Made by a program: the position numbers and the translations under genes
Origin: Zygnema cylindricum
Taxonomy: Eukaryota > Streptophyta > Zygnematophyceae > Zygnematales > Zygnemataceae
Direction: 5' to 3'
Assembly: GCA_037447655.1 (NCBI GenBank)
Contig: JBBHKE010003430.1
Coordinates: 1 to 64,000, forward strand
Length of the DNA stretch: 64,000 nt
Notes under the pieces: generated by a model
What the model was told of the DNA's origin: nothing
The model's database searches: none
What the model saw: the letters and a program-made list of their open reading frames with translations, nothing else
Part shown: positions 1 to 11,116 of the stretch, piece by piece
Numbering within the stretch: the first letter of the stretch is position 1
Layout of the letters: each line of letters opens with the position of its first letter

Positions 1-230
1 CAATTAGGTGAAGTCACGAATACATTAATTAGAATCTAGACTATGATTCTTCTTGTTACAGCGCACCATAGAGCGCTTAGATTCCACAGTAATTAGCACT
101 ATGTATTTTGTATATAAACGACTCTTCTCACTTAATGAAATCATCCAAAATACAAATCAATTTCTCTCTCCAATGCATTGATCTTTCTCTTGTGTACAAT
201 TTCATGGCTTCCGCCAATTCACCTCCAATA
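1..230 (+). repeat. Element E: 3' part of its 5' LTR
   Basis: This stretch precedes a copia-type gag. It contains a TATA box (111-118), the gag start codon (204) and ends directly at a primer-binding site at 231, so it is read as the promoter-to-U5 part of a 5' LTR. The left end lies outside the window. The LTR end reads ccaata rather than a canonical CA. No second copy is present, so the LTR call rests on layout alone. Confidence 0.6.
111..118 (+). promoter_or_regulatory. TATA box of element E
   Basis: TATATAAA lies 86 bp upstream of the E gag ATG, a plausible distance for an LTR promoter with a short 5' leader. Confidence 0.6.
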
Positions 231-1574
231 GGTTATGGGCCCGGCCATGCCACTTCTTATACCATCCAAAAGTTTGATGGCCAAAACTTCTATGATTGGT
301 CATTTTTAGCCATGCATTTTTCAAACACGAGAAGATTTGGGACCATTTTATAGGAATTACAAAACCTCCTATCCTTTCCTCTATTGATACACCTACAAAA
401 AAAGCTACAAAAAGGTTTGCAATAGCTACATGGAAACAAAAGGATGAGGATGCGCACGCTTGCCTAGTGAAGTCACTTACTACCAAGCGCACTCGTCTTA
501 TTCGTGGCGCCTCCTCTTCCGCCGATTCTTGGAGTCATCTTCAAGCAGCTTACATTCAAACCGAATGGGCCGCTCGCCGAATTCAAAAACGAGCGTCTTT
601 TAACTCTGTGAAAAAAGCAGACGGAATCCATGCAAGATTGGATTAGCACAGTCGAATTGTCGACCGGAAAGTGCACCATGATAGGCGTGCATCTTTCCGA
701 CGAGGACCTCTCTTCTACCCTTTTGGGAGGACTCCTTGAAACCTTTTCCCCTTTCATTTCCTCCTTTGACAGTCTAGACCAATCCATTCTCTTTCACTCC
801 CTTTGTTCAAAACTTTTGCATGAAGAGACAAAACTTCTCTCTTTATCTACTCCAAATCTCTCTCATGCAAATGCTTTTATTGCTGAAAATCAGAAAACTA
901 ACTCGGGGGGGTTGCAACGTTTGTTTTGCGCGTACTGCAAAACAAAAGGACATTCCGTTGAGGAATGTCGAAAATTGGTGAGGCAGAAAGTAGCCAAGGC
1001 TTTCAATCCCCCTAAAAATGGAGGGAATGCCAACGTTGCATATACCACCCCACTAGTTCTTCCCACCCCCCCACTCCCTCTACACCATTCTTTCTCTCCA
1101 AATTTTCCATATCCTCATCATTATTCCCTTTCTACATCCCTCCCACAATCTTTTAACGCCACAGCGCACTATGCCTCTTCAAACTCCACTAATCTCCCTT
1201 TGTACACCGCTTTATCCCCACATTTTCCCTTTACTTATCCTGCTCAAGTAGCTTCCTTTTTTTTCCTCCCTCCCTCACCAAAATTTGGATACGACAATGT
1301 TGGCTATTATATCCCATATTCTGTCACTCCGGATATTCAATTTCCACAAGGGTGCGCTTTTCTATCTCAAACCCTTGACGATTGGCTAATAGATAGTGGT
1401 GCTAGTCACCACCTTTCACCAGGATCCGATTCGTTCACTCACCTTTCTCCTTTATCATGTCCTATGCCAATTCGCTTAGGAGACGACCGTATTTTGTTGG
1501 CTACTTTTTCTGGCGACATAAACGTCCCTAATGTGAATTTCACATTCGCAAAGTCCTCTTTGTTCCTGGTCTAG
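204..1574 (+). pseudogene. E gag and aspartic protease (copia), frameshifted
   Basis: This is Ty1/copia Gag followed by the retroviral-type protease. Gag begins with Met-204 inside the LTR and has the family's early pattern (FDGQNFYDW). The reading frame shifts near 300-350 and again near 630-646. The third segment (630-1574) has a zinc knuckle CAYCKTKGHSVEEC near 925-966, a long Pro/Ser/Phe-rich spacer, then the protease active site WLIDSGASHH near 1383. Gag would package the RNA and the protease would cut the polyprotein. The breaks make it inactive. The spacer between knuckle and protease, roughly 130 residues and rich in proline, is longer than in the other copia elements here. Confidence 0.8.
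231..242 (+). other. E primer-binding site, tRNA-iMet anticodon-arm type
   Basis: GGTTATGGGCCC abuts the LTR end. It is complementary to the anticodon stem-loop of plant initiator tRNA-Met, as in Drosophila copia, which primes with a half-tRNA. In E the PBS is translated in the frame Gly-Tyr-Gly-Pro, unlike the Val-Met-Gly-Pro frame of A, B, C and T. Confidence 0.75.
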
Positions 1575-2073
1575 CTAGGAATCTATTTTTAGTCAAAGTC
1601 GCCATTTTTGACGGCTTAAAAGCTGAATTTAATAATGATAGAGTAACGTTTCTTGATAGAAAAGACAATAGTACTGTAGGTTTAAGCGTAGCAAGAGATT
1701 CAATGTACGTCCTACAATCCTATAGTACGCCAAAGATATTTGCTTTAAGTGATAGCGTCGAAAGTTTTCCACTTTGGCATTTAAGATATGGTCATTTAAA
1801 TAGCGAAAGTTGGCGTACCTTGCCAAATTTGGTAACCGGAATAATTTTTTTTTTAAACAAATCTTTAGATTTTTGTCACGGTTGCGTGCAAGGAAAAATG
1901 CCGAGTCATTCATTTCCCACCAGCACTACCGTCATCACTCAACCACTTCCACTTGTACATACGGACGTATGTGGTCCCATGCGCACGCGTAGCTATAGTT
2001 GATCCCTTTATTTTGTCACTTTCATTGACCACGCCACTCGTTTTTCACACGTGTATCCAATAAATCTGACGCA
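1575..2073 (+). pseudogene. E pre-integrase domain and start of integrase, truncated
   Basis: The frame shifts near 1560-1575 and continues the copia polyprotein (LARNLFLVKVA). The pre-integrase HHCC zinc-binding domain is seen as LWHLRYGHLN and CHGCVQGK (about 1770-1900). The first catalytic Asp of integrase is in LVHTDVCGP (about 1950-1975). A stop follows SYS near 2000, after which the frame resumes (FVTFIDHATRFSHVYP). Coding ends abruptly at 2073, where the LTR of D begins. The rest of integrase and all of RT/RNase H are absent downstream of D, so D did not simply insert into an otherwise complete E. Confidence 0.8.
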
Positions 2074-3069
2074 TGTTGAAATAAGAAATCTTAATACTCA
2101 CTAAACAGAGCTGTGAGGAGAGACCAAGTACTTAGAATATTTTGGTCTAGATAAGTTGTAATACTTACCTCATTTAGTGTGACAGTAGCAGTAGTACTTT
2201 TGAAGTGTATTGTACTTTTGCAGGGACACTCGTCAGAAAATAAACATCATACGGGTTTTTGGGAAAGCGCCAACACACTTTACCACGCGTCACACATCGA
2301 ACGAATACTGTTGAAGAATCGGACGGACGGAGACTCAACCGATTGTCCGCGAAGATAGTGGTACAACATTCAACGACGACTGTAGATGTGAATCGAGTGA
2401 ATGGACGAGATTCACGTGGGACCACAAATGACTCATCACTTTGTACGATCTCAGGTGACTTGGAGCACTTGATCAACAGTCAGCTGGACGCTAGCATCCA
2501 CTGCTGACTAAGCACCCTGAACACTACTGTACGGGAATCTATTTGCATATCTGAAACACAATAGTTTTTACTTAGCGAATTAGAATGTAGTGTTCCACTA
2601 AGTATATTGTTGTTTAGTAGTCAAATTGGGTTTGTACGTACTCACAGTACATATAGTGTACTGATTCGGTACCTTGTCGTAGTGTAGTATAGTACTGCTG
2701 TTCCAGGTGTAGACATCGGATTAGTTAGTTTTCAGTAGATACTCTATGTGAGTATAAAGTTAGGACTTAGCCAAAATTGTAACCATCCAATATTGAGATC
2801 TAACTCTCTAAGAGACAGTTTTTGGGGAACTTCCAAGTGTTGTATCTTATGGTATACTGGTTCAATTAGGCTGCAATTTTGGGAATTGGCAGAATGCATG
2901 TGATACTGTATTATTGTGGAATTTGGTGATATCTGGAAACTGTGAGCATTTTTTGTGTTATATCAAAGTTGGTTGTTTGATATGATTTCTGGTAGCTTTT
3001 GCTGAAGTCTATGTCTACATCCACTACTACTGGTGGACCTCCACCTGCAACTGTGGTTATAGAACAACA
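2074..3069 (+). repeat. D 5' LTR
   Basis: The 996-bp LTR is paired with 7231-8226. Its final 59 bases carry the gag start: ATG at 3011 encodes a Thr/Gly/Pro-rich leader, and the last Gln codon spans the LTR/PBS border. Confidence 0.9.
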
Positions 3070-4341
3070 GGTTATTGGCCTTTCGTCCAGAATTCTTGTC
3101 TTCAACGGCCTGAAGTATGCATACTAGGCAGCTATGGTTGAATCATCTTTTGAAACTGCTGACTTGATGGGGGTCTTGGATGGATCTCTTGCTGAAACGG
3201 ATCCGAGCTGGGCTAAGAAGAACTCTCTCGCTCGCAACAATTTGATTCTTTCTATCTCAAAGAGTCTGGTTATGTCTCGGCTCAAGATGAAAAAGGCAAG
3301 CGAGATTTGGACTTCCTGAAAAATTCCCACGAAAAGGCGAACGTCTAGGAGGAGCTTTTGGTGGCTGGCCGGATCTAGGACTATAAATACTCGGGGGGAT
3401 CTATGACCGAGTATTGTGATAAGTTTAGGGAACTCATTGATGCACACTCTTCAGCAGGTGGAACTTTTCCAGAGTTCCAGCAAGCTGCTTTACCTATTAG
3501 AGGTCTCCCTAGTCATATGAAGGGAGTGTTCGCAGCTTTGAAAGGGCATAGTAAGTCTAGTTGGACTTTTCAGTTAGCTAACAATCTTATACTAGAGGAA
3601 GAGTCTACAAGTAAGGTCCTTGATGTTGAAAAGAAAGTAGAGGCTTATTGTACGGACTTTGAAAGAAAAAATCAGTTTAATCAAAACAGAAACCAATTTA
3701 ACCAGACTCAAAACCAGTTTAATCAGAATCAGACCCAATTTAATCAGGGAAGTCAAAGGCCAAATCGACAGTCTTCTAACGCTTGTTTTTATTGTTCTGA
3801 GAGGGGACATGGTTATAGATACTGTCTAAAACTGAAAAAGGCAAATGAAACTGGTGCATACAGGCCGGATGGCAACAAAGCCAGTTTCACCAAGGCTTTT
3901 CTAGCAATCCATCACGAGGGAATGCCCTTTTTTTCAGCCTTTGCAGATGATGCAAATTCATCTCTGAGCTTCAATGATGAAGAGGATGCGGAGTTATTTG
4001 CTATGGCGGCAGCAATGGAGGGTCCTAAAGACGGTGGATGGATCATGGACACCGGGGCATCGGCCCACATGTGGTGGGACAAAGTTGTTTTTACAAATTT
4101 AAAGCATACACCTCTGACACATATCTACTATGCCTGTGGCATGAGTGTCCAGTCATCGGCAAAGGGGGATGTATCTCTAATGGTAGATGTGGGGGGAAAG
4201 TCTGTAGAAAGAACTCTCCACAATGTTTTACATGTTCCAGATTTTAAAAATAATCTCTTTTCTATGTCTTTAGTAGAGAGTAAGGGATTTGAGGTCACCC
4301 TTAAAGGGGGGAGACACGTTGTTACTAAGCTAGAAAAATAG
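3011..4341 (+). pseudogene. D gag and protease
   Basis: Copia Gag starts at Met-3011 in the LTR. A stop follows GLKYAY (about 3124), and the frame is broken again near 3319 and 3400. The segment 3403-4341 is open. It has a gag core, four to five tandem NQFNQ-type repeats (about 3667-3750), a zinc knuckle CFYCSERGHGYRYC (about 3781-3822), an acidic spacer and the protease motif GGWIMDTGASAHM (about 4032-4070). DTG is intact. The upstream half of the gag core appears shortened compared with A and C. Gag and protease would assemble and mature the particle; the stops rule out a full-length product. Confidence 0.85.
3070..3084 (+). other. D primer-binding site, decayed anticodon-arm type
   Basis: GGTTATTGGCC sits where the intact families have GGTTATGGGCC. 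The position and the downstream Ser-Arg-(Ile/Val) codons identify it as the same half-tRNA-iMet PBS with mutations. Confidence 0.55.
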
Positions 4342-4343
4342 CA

Positions 4344-5576
4344 GTAAGAGGAACAAGAGATGCCACTAAGATGTACAGGATGGACATGGCTCAATGCAAA
4401 GAAAAATATGTTTTGTATTCTAGTGTGTCATCTGAAAATGAGTTATGGCATAAGAGGTTAGGACATATCAATTATGAAAGTTTGAAAAAAATGGTGAATG
4501 TTGGGAAAGTTAAGGGTGTTTCTCTCACATCTCAGCCTGTAAAAACTTGCGATGGCTGCTCACTAGGAAACATTCATAAATTGCCATTCCCATAGGAGTT
4601 GGAAAACAGATCCACAAAAGTTCTACAGCTTGTTCATTCGGATGTCCTCGGCCCATTCCAAGTACCGTTGACTGGAGGAGTACAGTACATGGTCACTTTC
4701 ACTAATGATTTCTCCACGTACACAAAAGTTTATTTTATGAGGAACAAGAGTGAAGTGTTCACTCACTTCAAGCACTATAAAGTTTGGGCTGAGTAACTAC
4801 ACGGAGTGCCAATCTTGGCGTTCAGATCGGATAATGGAGGTGAATACACCTCTAATGAATTTAAGCAATTTGTACTTGATGAAGGTATAAGTCACAATCT
4901 GATGGTTCCATATACTCTTGAGCAGAATGGAGTTTTTGAAAGATTAAATAGGACAGTAACAGAGGTTGCTAGGTCTATGCCTGCAGAAAAATGTGTAGAT
5001 CTGAAATTCTGGTCTGAAGCACTAAACTGCGCGGTCTATATAAAGAATAATGTAGCATCCAGATCTGTCAGCACTACACCTTATGAGTTGTGGACAGGAA
5101 AGGTACCAGATGTTGGTCACTTTAAAGTGTTTGGGAGTAAATGCTATATTTTAGAAAACTCCCCAGATATGTGGAAAATGGAAGCCAAAGGCTTAGCAGG
5201 AATTCTCTTCGGGTATGATAATAATGCAAAAGGGTATAGAGTGTATGTCTTAGATAAACAAAAAATCTTTGTGTCTCGGATCATTCAGATTAAAGATGAA
5301 CAGGATTCGGCTGATCTTTTCAAAGTCACAGATGAGGCGACAGAAAACAAGAAACAGGAGTATGTCATCTTTCACCATCAACATCAGGTGTATTTTCCGG
5401 TGCAACCCCCTCCCATAACACCTTCTGCTACTACACCGCTTGTTCCTGCTACGGTTGCTTCTCCATTGCATCAACTCCGGAGGACCAGACCGCTACACCT
5501 TCGGATCCTGCTGCAGTTTCAGCACCACGAAATCGGAGATTGCCGACCATTTGAGCCTCAGAATTTCCGGGGGTAA
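4344..5576 (+). pseudogene. D pre-integrase and integrase
   Basis: After a stop at about 4339 the frame resumes with the pre-integrase zinc domain (LWHKRLGHINYESL, CDGCSLGN; about 4440-4570). The integrase core shows all three catalytic acidic residues: HSDVLGP (about 4635), SDNGGEYTS (about 4828) and NGVFERLNRT (about 4925). Stops lie near 4596 and 4797. The C-terminal integrase region (GYDNNAKGYRVYVLD) runs to about 5260 and is followed by a Pro/Thr-rich linker whose frame shifts. The enzyme would insert the cDNA into host DNA. Confidence 0.85.
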
Positions 5577-6408
5577 GAAGATCTAGCAGTCGTCTGCAAA
5601 CCGGTTCTCACTTTGCTTTTTCTACTGCATTAGGGGAGCCTATAACTATCAAAGAGGCCTTCTCATCACTGGAGAGAAACCACTGGATTGAGGCGGCCAA
5701 CGATGAGATGAAGTCGATTATGGAGGCACACACATGGGAGCTGGTGGACCTGCCTCCGGGGAGGAAAGCCATTGGAAGCAAGTGGGTCTTCAAAGTCAAA
5801 CTCAATCCGGACAACACTATCGAAAGATATAAGGCCAGACTTGTGGCCAAAGGGTACAACTAGAAATAAGGTATTGACTTTGAGGAAACCTTCTCCCCAG
5901 TCGTCAAATTTCCTACTGTCGGAATTTTGTTAAGTATAGGTGCTATAGAAAACATGGAAATTCATCAGATGGATGTTAAGACAGCCTTTTATCATGGAGA
6001 GTTAGAAGAAACTATTTATATGCAGCAGCCTGAAATGTATGAAGAAAAAGGAAAAGAAAAGTTAGTCTATAAACTTATAAAATCTTTGTATGGGCTCAAA
6101 CAAGCCCCCAGACAATGGAATCTAAAGCTAGATGAATTTCTAACTAGTCCAGGATTCAAAAGAATAAGCTCAGATCACTCAGTTATGTCTTACAAGGGGA
6201 AGATGGAATTCTTTATATCGCTGTATATATGGATGATCTTTTACTAATAAGCAAATCCATAGATGAAATAAACCGTATTAAAGCATCTTTGAGGTCTAAG
6301 TTTGAAATGAAAGACCTCGGTGAGGCTAAATATATTCTGGGCATACAAGTTGAAAGAGACAGAGATAAGTGATTGATTATGCTAACCCAGTAAGAAGCAA
6401 TAGGGAAC
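5577..6408 (+). pseudogene. D reverse transcriptase
   Basis: Copia RT begins with the conserved WxxAxxxEMxxI region (WIEAANDEMKSIMEAHTW, about 5690) and the KWVFKVKLNPD motif. It then has stops around 5862-5868, followed by FEETFSPVVKFPTV and MDVKTAFYHGELEE. The catalytic YxDD is readable as YMDD near 6225-6236 only after a frameshift around 6200. GLKQAPRQWN is intact. A further stop lies near 6370. RT would copy the element RNA into cDNA. Confidence 0.85.
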
Positions 6409-7207
6409 ATGCTGGAAAAATTTGAGATGAAAGATGTGAACGGATCTGTAACTCCCATGGAAGCTAGGCAGAAGTTGGAGAGAAGTGAATCAGACTCAGG
6501 CATAATGGTTAGTGAAAGCTTAGAGTCAGGGGAGGAAGAGTTTATGGCTACAAAGCCATACAGACAAGTAGTGGGAAGTCTTATTTATTTTATGAAGTGT
6601 ACGAGGCCTGACATCGCTGCAGGTATAGGAGTCTTAAGTAGGAGTCTTCAGAATCCTAAAAGAGCAGATTGGGAAGCAGCGAAGACGGTTCTGAGATACC
6701 TGGCAGGTACCCGAAACCTCAAGCTTATACTCGATGGAGGAGAGGTAAAATTACAGACTTGGAGCGATGCCAGCTACGGAGATATGCCAAGCTGGAAATC
6801 AACAACCGGTTTCGTTCTGAAAATTGGGAATTTGCTGCTGGAGCAGCAAATTACAGAAGGTCACGGCTCAATCCACGATGGAGTCGGAATATATGGCAGC
6901 CAACTTTGCCCTCAAAGAACTCATATGGGTTAAGGCAACTTTGCAGGAATATCGGTATATGCAAACCATTCCTCAGGTTATCTGGTGTGACAATCAAGCA
7001 GCAATTGCCATTGCCTCTAACCCTAGTCATCATTTTAAAAGCCAACACATGGATGTCAGACTACACTTTGTGAGAGAAAATGTGCTTGCAAGAGTGATAA
7101 AAATGAGTTATTTACTGGATGAAAAAATGGTGGCTGATATGATGACTAAAGCTCTTCCAACTCCTAAGTTGAAGTATTGTAGAGGGTCTGTTGGGTTAAG
7201 TGAGTAA
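6409..7207 (+). pseudogene. D RNase H, end of pol
   Basis: The segment from about 6409 carries the end of RT (PYRQVVGSLIYF, CTRPDIAAGIGVLSR) and the copia RNase H start (TWSDASYGD). A frameshift near 6820 moves the rest (WSSKLQKVTAQSTMESEYMA, WCDNQAAI, HMDVRLHFVRE) to another frame. Pol ends at the stop 7205-7207. RNase H removes the RNA template during cDNA synthesis. Confidence 0.85.
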
Positions 7208-7212
7208 GCGAG

Positions 7213-7230
7213 TCTAAAGATTTAAGGGAG
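7213..7230 (+). other. D polypurine tract
   Basis: The purine-rich stretch ending in aagggag lies directly before the TG of the 3' LTR, where plus-strand DNA synthesis is primed. Confidence 0.75.
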
Positions 7231-8226
7231 TGTTGAAATAAGAAATCTTAATACTCACTAAACAGAGTTATGAGGAGAGACCAAGTACTTAGAATATTTT
7301 GGTCTAGATAAGTTGTAATACTTACCTCATTTAGTGTGACAGTAGCAGTAGTACTTTTGAAGTGTATTGTACTTCTGCAGGGACACGCGTCAGAAAATAA
7401 ACATCATACAGGTTTTTGGGAAATCGCCGACACACTTTACCACGCGTCACACATCGAACGAATGTTGTTAAGAATCGGACGGATGGAGACTTAACCGATT
7501 GTCCGCGTAGATAGTGGTACAACATTCAACAACGACCGTAGATGCGAATCGAGTGAACGGACGAGAATCACGTGGGACCACAAATGACTCATCACTTTGT
7601 ACGATCTCAGGTGACTTGGAGCACTTGATCAACAAACGGCTGGACGCTAGCATCCAGTGGTGACTAAGCACCCTGAACACTACTGTACGAGAATCTATTT
7701 GCATAACTGAAACACAATAGTTTTTTTTTAGCGAATTAGAATGTAGTGTTCCACTAAGTGTATTTTTGTTTAGTAGTCAAATATGATTTGGACGTACTCA
7801 CATTACAAATAGTGTACGTATTCGGTACCTTGTCGTAGTGTAGTACAGTATTGTTGTTCCAAGTGTAGACATTGGATTAGTTTGTTTTTCAGTAGATACT
7901 CTTTGTGAGTATAAAGTTAGGACTTAGCCAAAATTGTAAGTATCCAGTATTGAGATCTAACTCTCTAAGGGACAGTTTTTGGGAAACTTCCAAGTGTTGT
8001 ATCTTATGGTATACTGGTTAAATTGGGTTGCAATTTTGGAAATTGGCAAACTGCATGTGATACTGTATTATTGTGGAATTTGGTGATATTTGGAAACTGT
8101 GAGCACTTTTTGTGTTATATCAAAGTTGGTTGTTTGATAGGATTTCTGGTAGCTTTTGCTGAAGTCTATGTCTACATCCACTACTACTGGTGGACCTGCA
8201 CCTGCAACTGTGGTTGTAGAACAACA
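7231..8226 (+). repeat. D 3' LTR
   Basis: This 996-bp copy matches 2074-3069 with scattered substitutions and the same termini (TGTTGAAATA, GAACAACA). It includes the untranslated copy of the gag start, because that codon lies in U5. Confidence 0.9.
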
Positions 8227-9389
8227 TGGTGCTCGTGAGTCTAAGGCTCGGTGTTAAGGCCTTTCGCAAGGCGTTTGGCAGTCGTTGGAACAAGATCCCA
8301 CGCACAAAATAATGGGTCTATCCTTATCAGCCCACCAACATCGCTCCTAGGTACCGAGCTCCACCACTAGGCTACAGCGAGCTCACCCCACTCGTCTTTT
8401 TGGTGAAGTTTTTCAACTCTTCCACTTTCACACCATCTTTGTCTTTCAAGCGATTGTGAGAGATTTACGTTTGCTATAATGACGAGCAACCACCACCATC
8501 GTTCAATTAAAGTTTATCCTTATGTGAGTGTTTTCCAATGTGGATGTGTATTTTCCAATGTGTGGAATGTATGGTTGGAATTGTTTGTAGTAATGGGATT
8601 TTCTGAGAGGTAGGAGATCCTATTACAGTCTATAATGCTCTATAAATATTTTCGAGACATTTATCCTCCCAACTACCCATCTTAATGCTTCAGTATCCTA
8701 TTTAAAGTGCATTCCGTGAATGTTTGATGACATGTTCCTTATGATGTTACGTTCCTCATAATTACGTGCGTCTTTTCACTGTTCTCCTATCCAAGCCTAT
8801 TGCAAGAAATTTTTTTTTGGTCAAATGATAAACATTCCAAGATCTATTTGTATCCCACAAGTTCATTGTTGGTGCAATGGGGGGCTAAAGGTATATCGGA
8901 GGTTTGCCAAGCTTTTTTGTTTGTGCGTCTAGATTAGGTGGTCGTTTAGGTGGATGCGGCTTACATTTTTAACACAATGAACTGTAATATTATATGAGAA
9001 TTCGTACATAAGTCGTCGCCTGTAAGTTAAACATTCTCTTATGATCATGTTTTTTAATATATGTTAAACTCTCTCATCATTTTTTAACTATTTTCGTCTC
9101 CATTTGATGCATTTGTCCGATTGAGATAATTACACAACTTATATGGTTTAATTTCCGAGCTCGCCTTTACCTTTAATTCAAGGCCATAACCTATAATAAA
9201 AAACAAAAAACAAAGATTTACAATTTAGAGTATATTTTGTGCTTTTCATACTATTAGCTTGAATTTGCACTTATAAAATGCATACTATATGGTTGTTTTG
9301 TATATTAATTATAATATACTCCTTTGACCTATATGTTATGAGAGTAATAAACCGAATTATGACGCTCGTAAATTTAGGGGGGTCATATG
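8227..9389. other. Spacer between D and Y
   Basis: No gene is visible here. The only recognisable part is an LTR fragment at 8497-8627; the rest is AT-rich and unassigned. Confidence 0.6.
8497..8627 (+). repeat. Orphan fragment of a Y-type LTR (U5 end)
   Basis: About 130 bp resemble the last part of the Y LTR (10219-10349). They share the tgtattttccaatg and tggaatgt blocks and end in the same cctattaca terminus. It is a leftover from another gypsy insertion, in the same orientation as Y. Confidence 0.7.
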
Positions 9390-10349
9390 TGTAACAGTAA
9401 TAAGGGATCAAACTTTTTCATAAATGGGTATTTTAGTGTTACGGATATAGTGTTATGAATTTGTTACACGTACGCGAAAAAATCGCACGATTCAGAGTTT
9501 TATTTTAAAAGTTATAGCGATTAGCGACAACACGAGGTCAAAATAATAATTGAGTGTTCTTTGTAGCGGGTTACGGGTCAAATGAGTACCATAATTTCCG
9601 GTGTACATTTGATAAAGTACTAATAACTGTTTGGTATGTCTAATTGTTTGATTCGTACAATTTTTAGTACGAAACGTCATAACTCATATTATGTAAGTAC
9701 ATAAGTAGATTCGCGCGTGAAATTTGTGACGTGCCAACGTGTGAAGTCGCGTTTCAATTCGCGTGCACTTTTGCACGTAAATAATGCGTAATGGAAGATA
9801 ACGTTTGATTGGTTAAGAATGCTACGTAGATAGTCACACATTTCGCATGTTTTTGCATTAGTTAGTCGTAGTCGCAACTGATCAATGATTGGCCCATCTG
9901 AAAACATGTTCAACGGACTGTTGACTCTGGCCTGGCTGGTTCAAGGCGATGATATATAAATGGGGAAGTCCAAAAGATAATTACGCATCTTTTCTTTTGG
10001 AAATGATTGTGGAAATTCTAGACGAATCTTAGTCCTAAGCAAATAATACCAAATTGGAGCAATGGCAATTTTGCATAGAAATCTCTTACTAAGTATGAGT
10101 ATTTTAGTAGTTAAGAGATAGAATTACTTACAGAGTGGAGGGCAGTGGGAAAATACTTTAAAATAAGGTTTGTTCTAAGAGAGCAAGAGCTTACGCTAAA
10201 TGTCATGTGGACAAAAGATTCTTCTAATTAAAAGATGATCCTAATGTGAGTGCTTTCCAATCTGAATATGTATTTTCCAATGGATGGAATGTGTGGTCTA
10301 GAATGGTTGTAGTAATAACATTTTCTAAGGGTTAGGGAATCCTATTACA
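9390..10349 (+). repeat. Y 5' LTR
   Basis: The copy starts TGTAACAGTAATAAGG, ends CCTATTACA and pairs with 20718-21699. Substitutions and small indels between the copies are frequent. Confidence 0.88.
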
Positions 10350-10362
10350 TAAGGTATCAAAT
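10350..10362 (+). other. Y primer-binding site, tRNA-iMet 3'-end type
   Basis: GGTATCAAATC lies 3-4 bases after the LTR end. It resembles the usual plant PBS TGGTATCAGAGC, complementary to the 3' end of initiator tRNA-Met. This is a different priming mode from the copia elements in this window. Confidence 0.6.
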
Positions 10363-11116
10363 CTTTAGTTAGAAGCGAAGGAGAAGCTTGCTCACCTGAA
10401 AATCGACTATCGTGACAAGTAAGGGTGCTCTGACCCGTGTAGGTGGAACCACCAATGTGAAGTGGTAGGGGATACGAGGGAAACTAAGTGACCACACTCC
10501 CAGCGGCCGTTAGTGAGATGTGGGGCGTGTTTAGGTTCTAACGACTCAGGCGGGATGGGTAGTGTAGCCACCGTTGAATCTCACTCAAATTATCTAAAGG
10601 CCAAACAAACATGCATTCTCCTAGCAATGATCCATGTGTACAGGGAGGGCTTGAAGCCATGAAGGGTGACGATGTGAGGATTAGAGAGTAAAAAAGCCTG
10701 ATGTAGTCGGAAATGGGAAGATTGCTAATAGAGGAGAAGGAAAGTGGAGGACTTTACTTCTTCTATAACAAATGAATTTAGAAATAACTCAAAACTTTTC
10801 AAACCCTAAATTGTTACCTTTTTGAGAGCTTTTAGTTTTGTTGTTGCAAAATTTGTCAAAAAATTTACCTTTGAACTGTTGATTTTGCAAATTTGTGGGG
10901 AAATTCTTACCTCTTTGTTTCAATGTTTAGAAAATTGAGGAAATGATAACTTACTTTAAATGTTTTTTGATTTCTCAGATTTTGATCTTTTTTTTCAAAG
11001 GATTTGTTAAGGAGAAGAAGTCTTGGATTGGAGCAATCCGAGGACTTCAAATCTCCAGCAAATTTCTTTGGGAAATTATATTATATCTTTTTTTTGTTTG
11101 ATTTTATTATTTGATA
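10363..11116 (+). other. Y untranslated leader
   Basis: About 750 bp separate the PBS from the gag ATG. No open coding segment is visible; a T-rich stretch precedes gag. Confidence 0.5.

Larger units (their letters stand above)
2074..8226 (+). mobile_element. Element D: full-length Ty1/copia retrotransposon, degraded
   Basis: Two 996-bp direct repeats (2074-3069 and 7231-8226), both starting TGTTGAAATAAG and ending GAACAACA, bracket gag, protease, integrase, RT and RNase H in copia order. A polypurine tract precedes the right LTR. Every domain has stops or frameshifts. The flanking pentamers (acgca left, tggtg right) do not match, so no target-site duplication is visible. Equal LTR lengths argue for modest age despite the broken coding. 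Confidence 0.9.

Noticed and set aside
7231-8232. A second, tandem D copy, because similarity to the 5' side continues past the gag ATG
   Set aside because: The similarity stops at GAACAACA (8226), exactly the LTR end. The gag ATG belongs to U5 in this group, so this is an ordinary 3' LTR.
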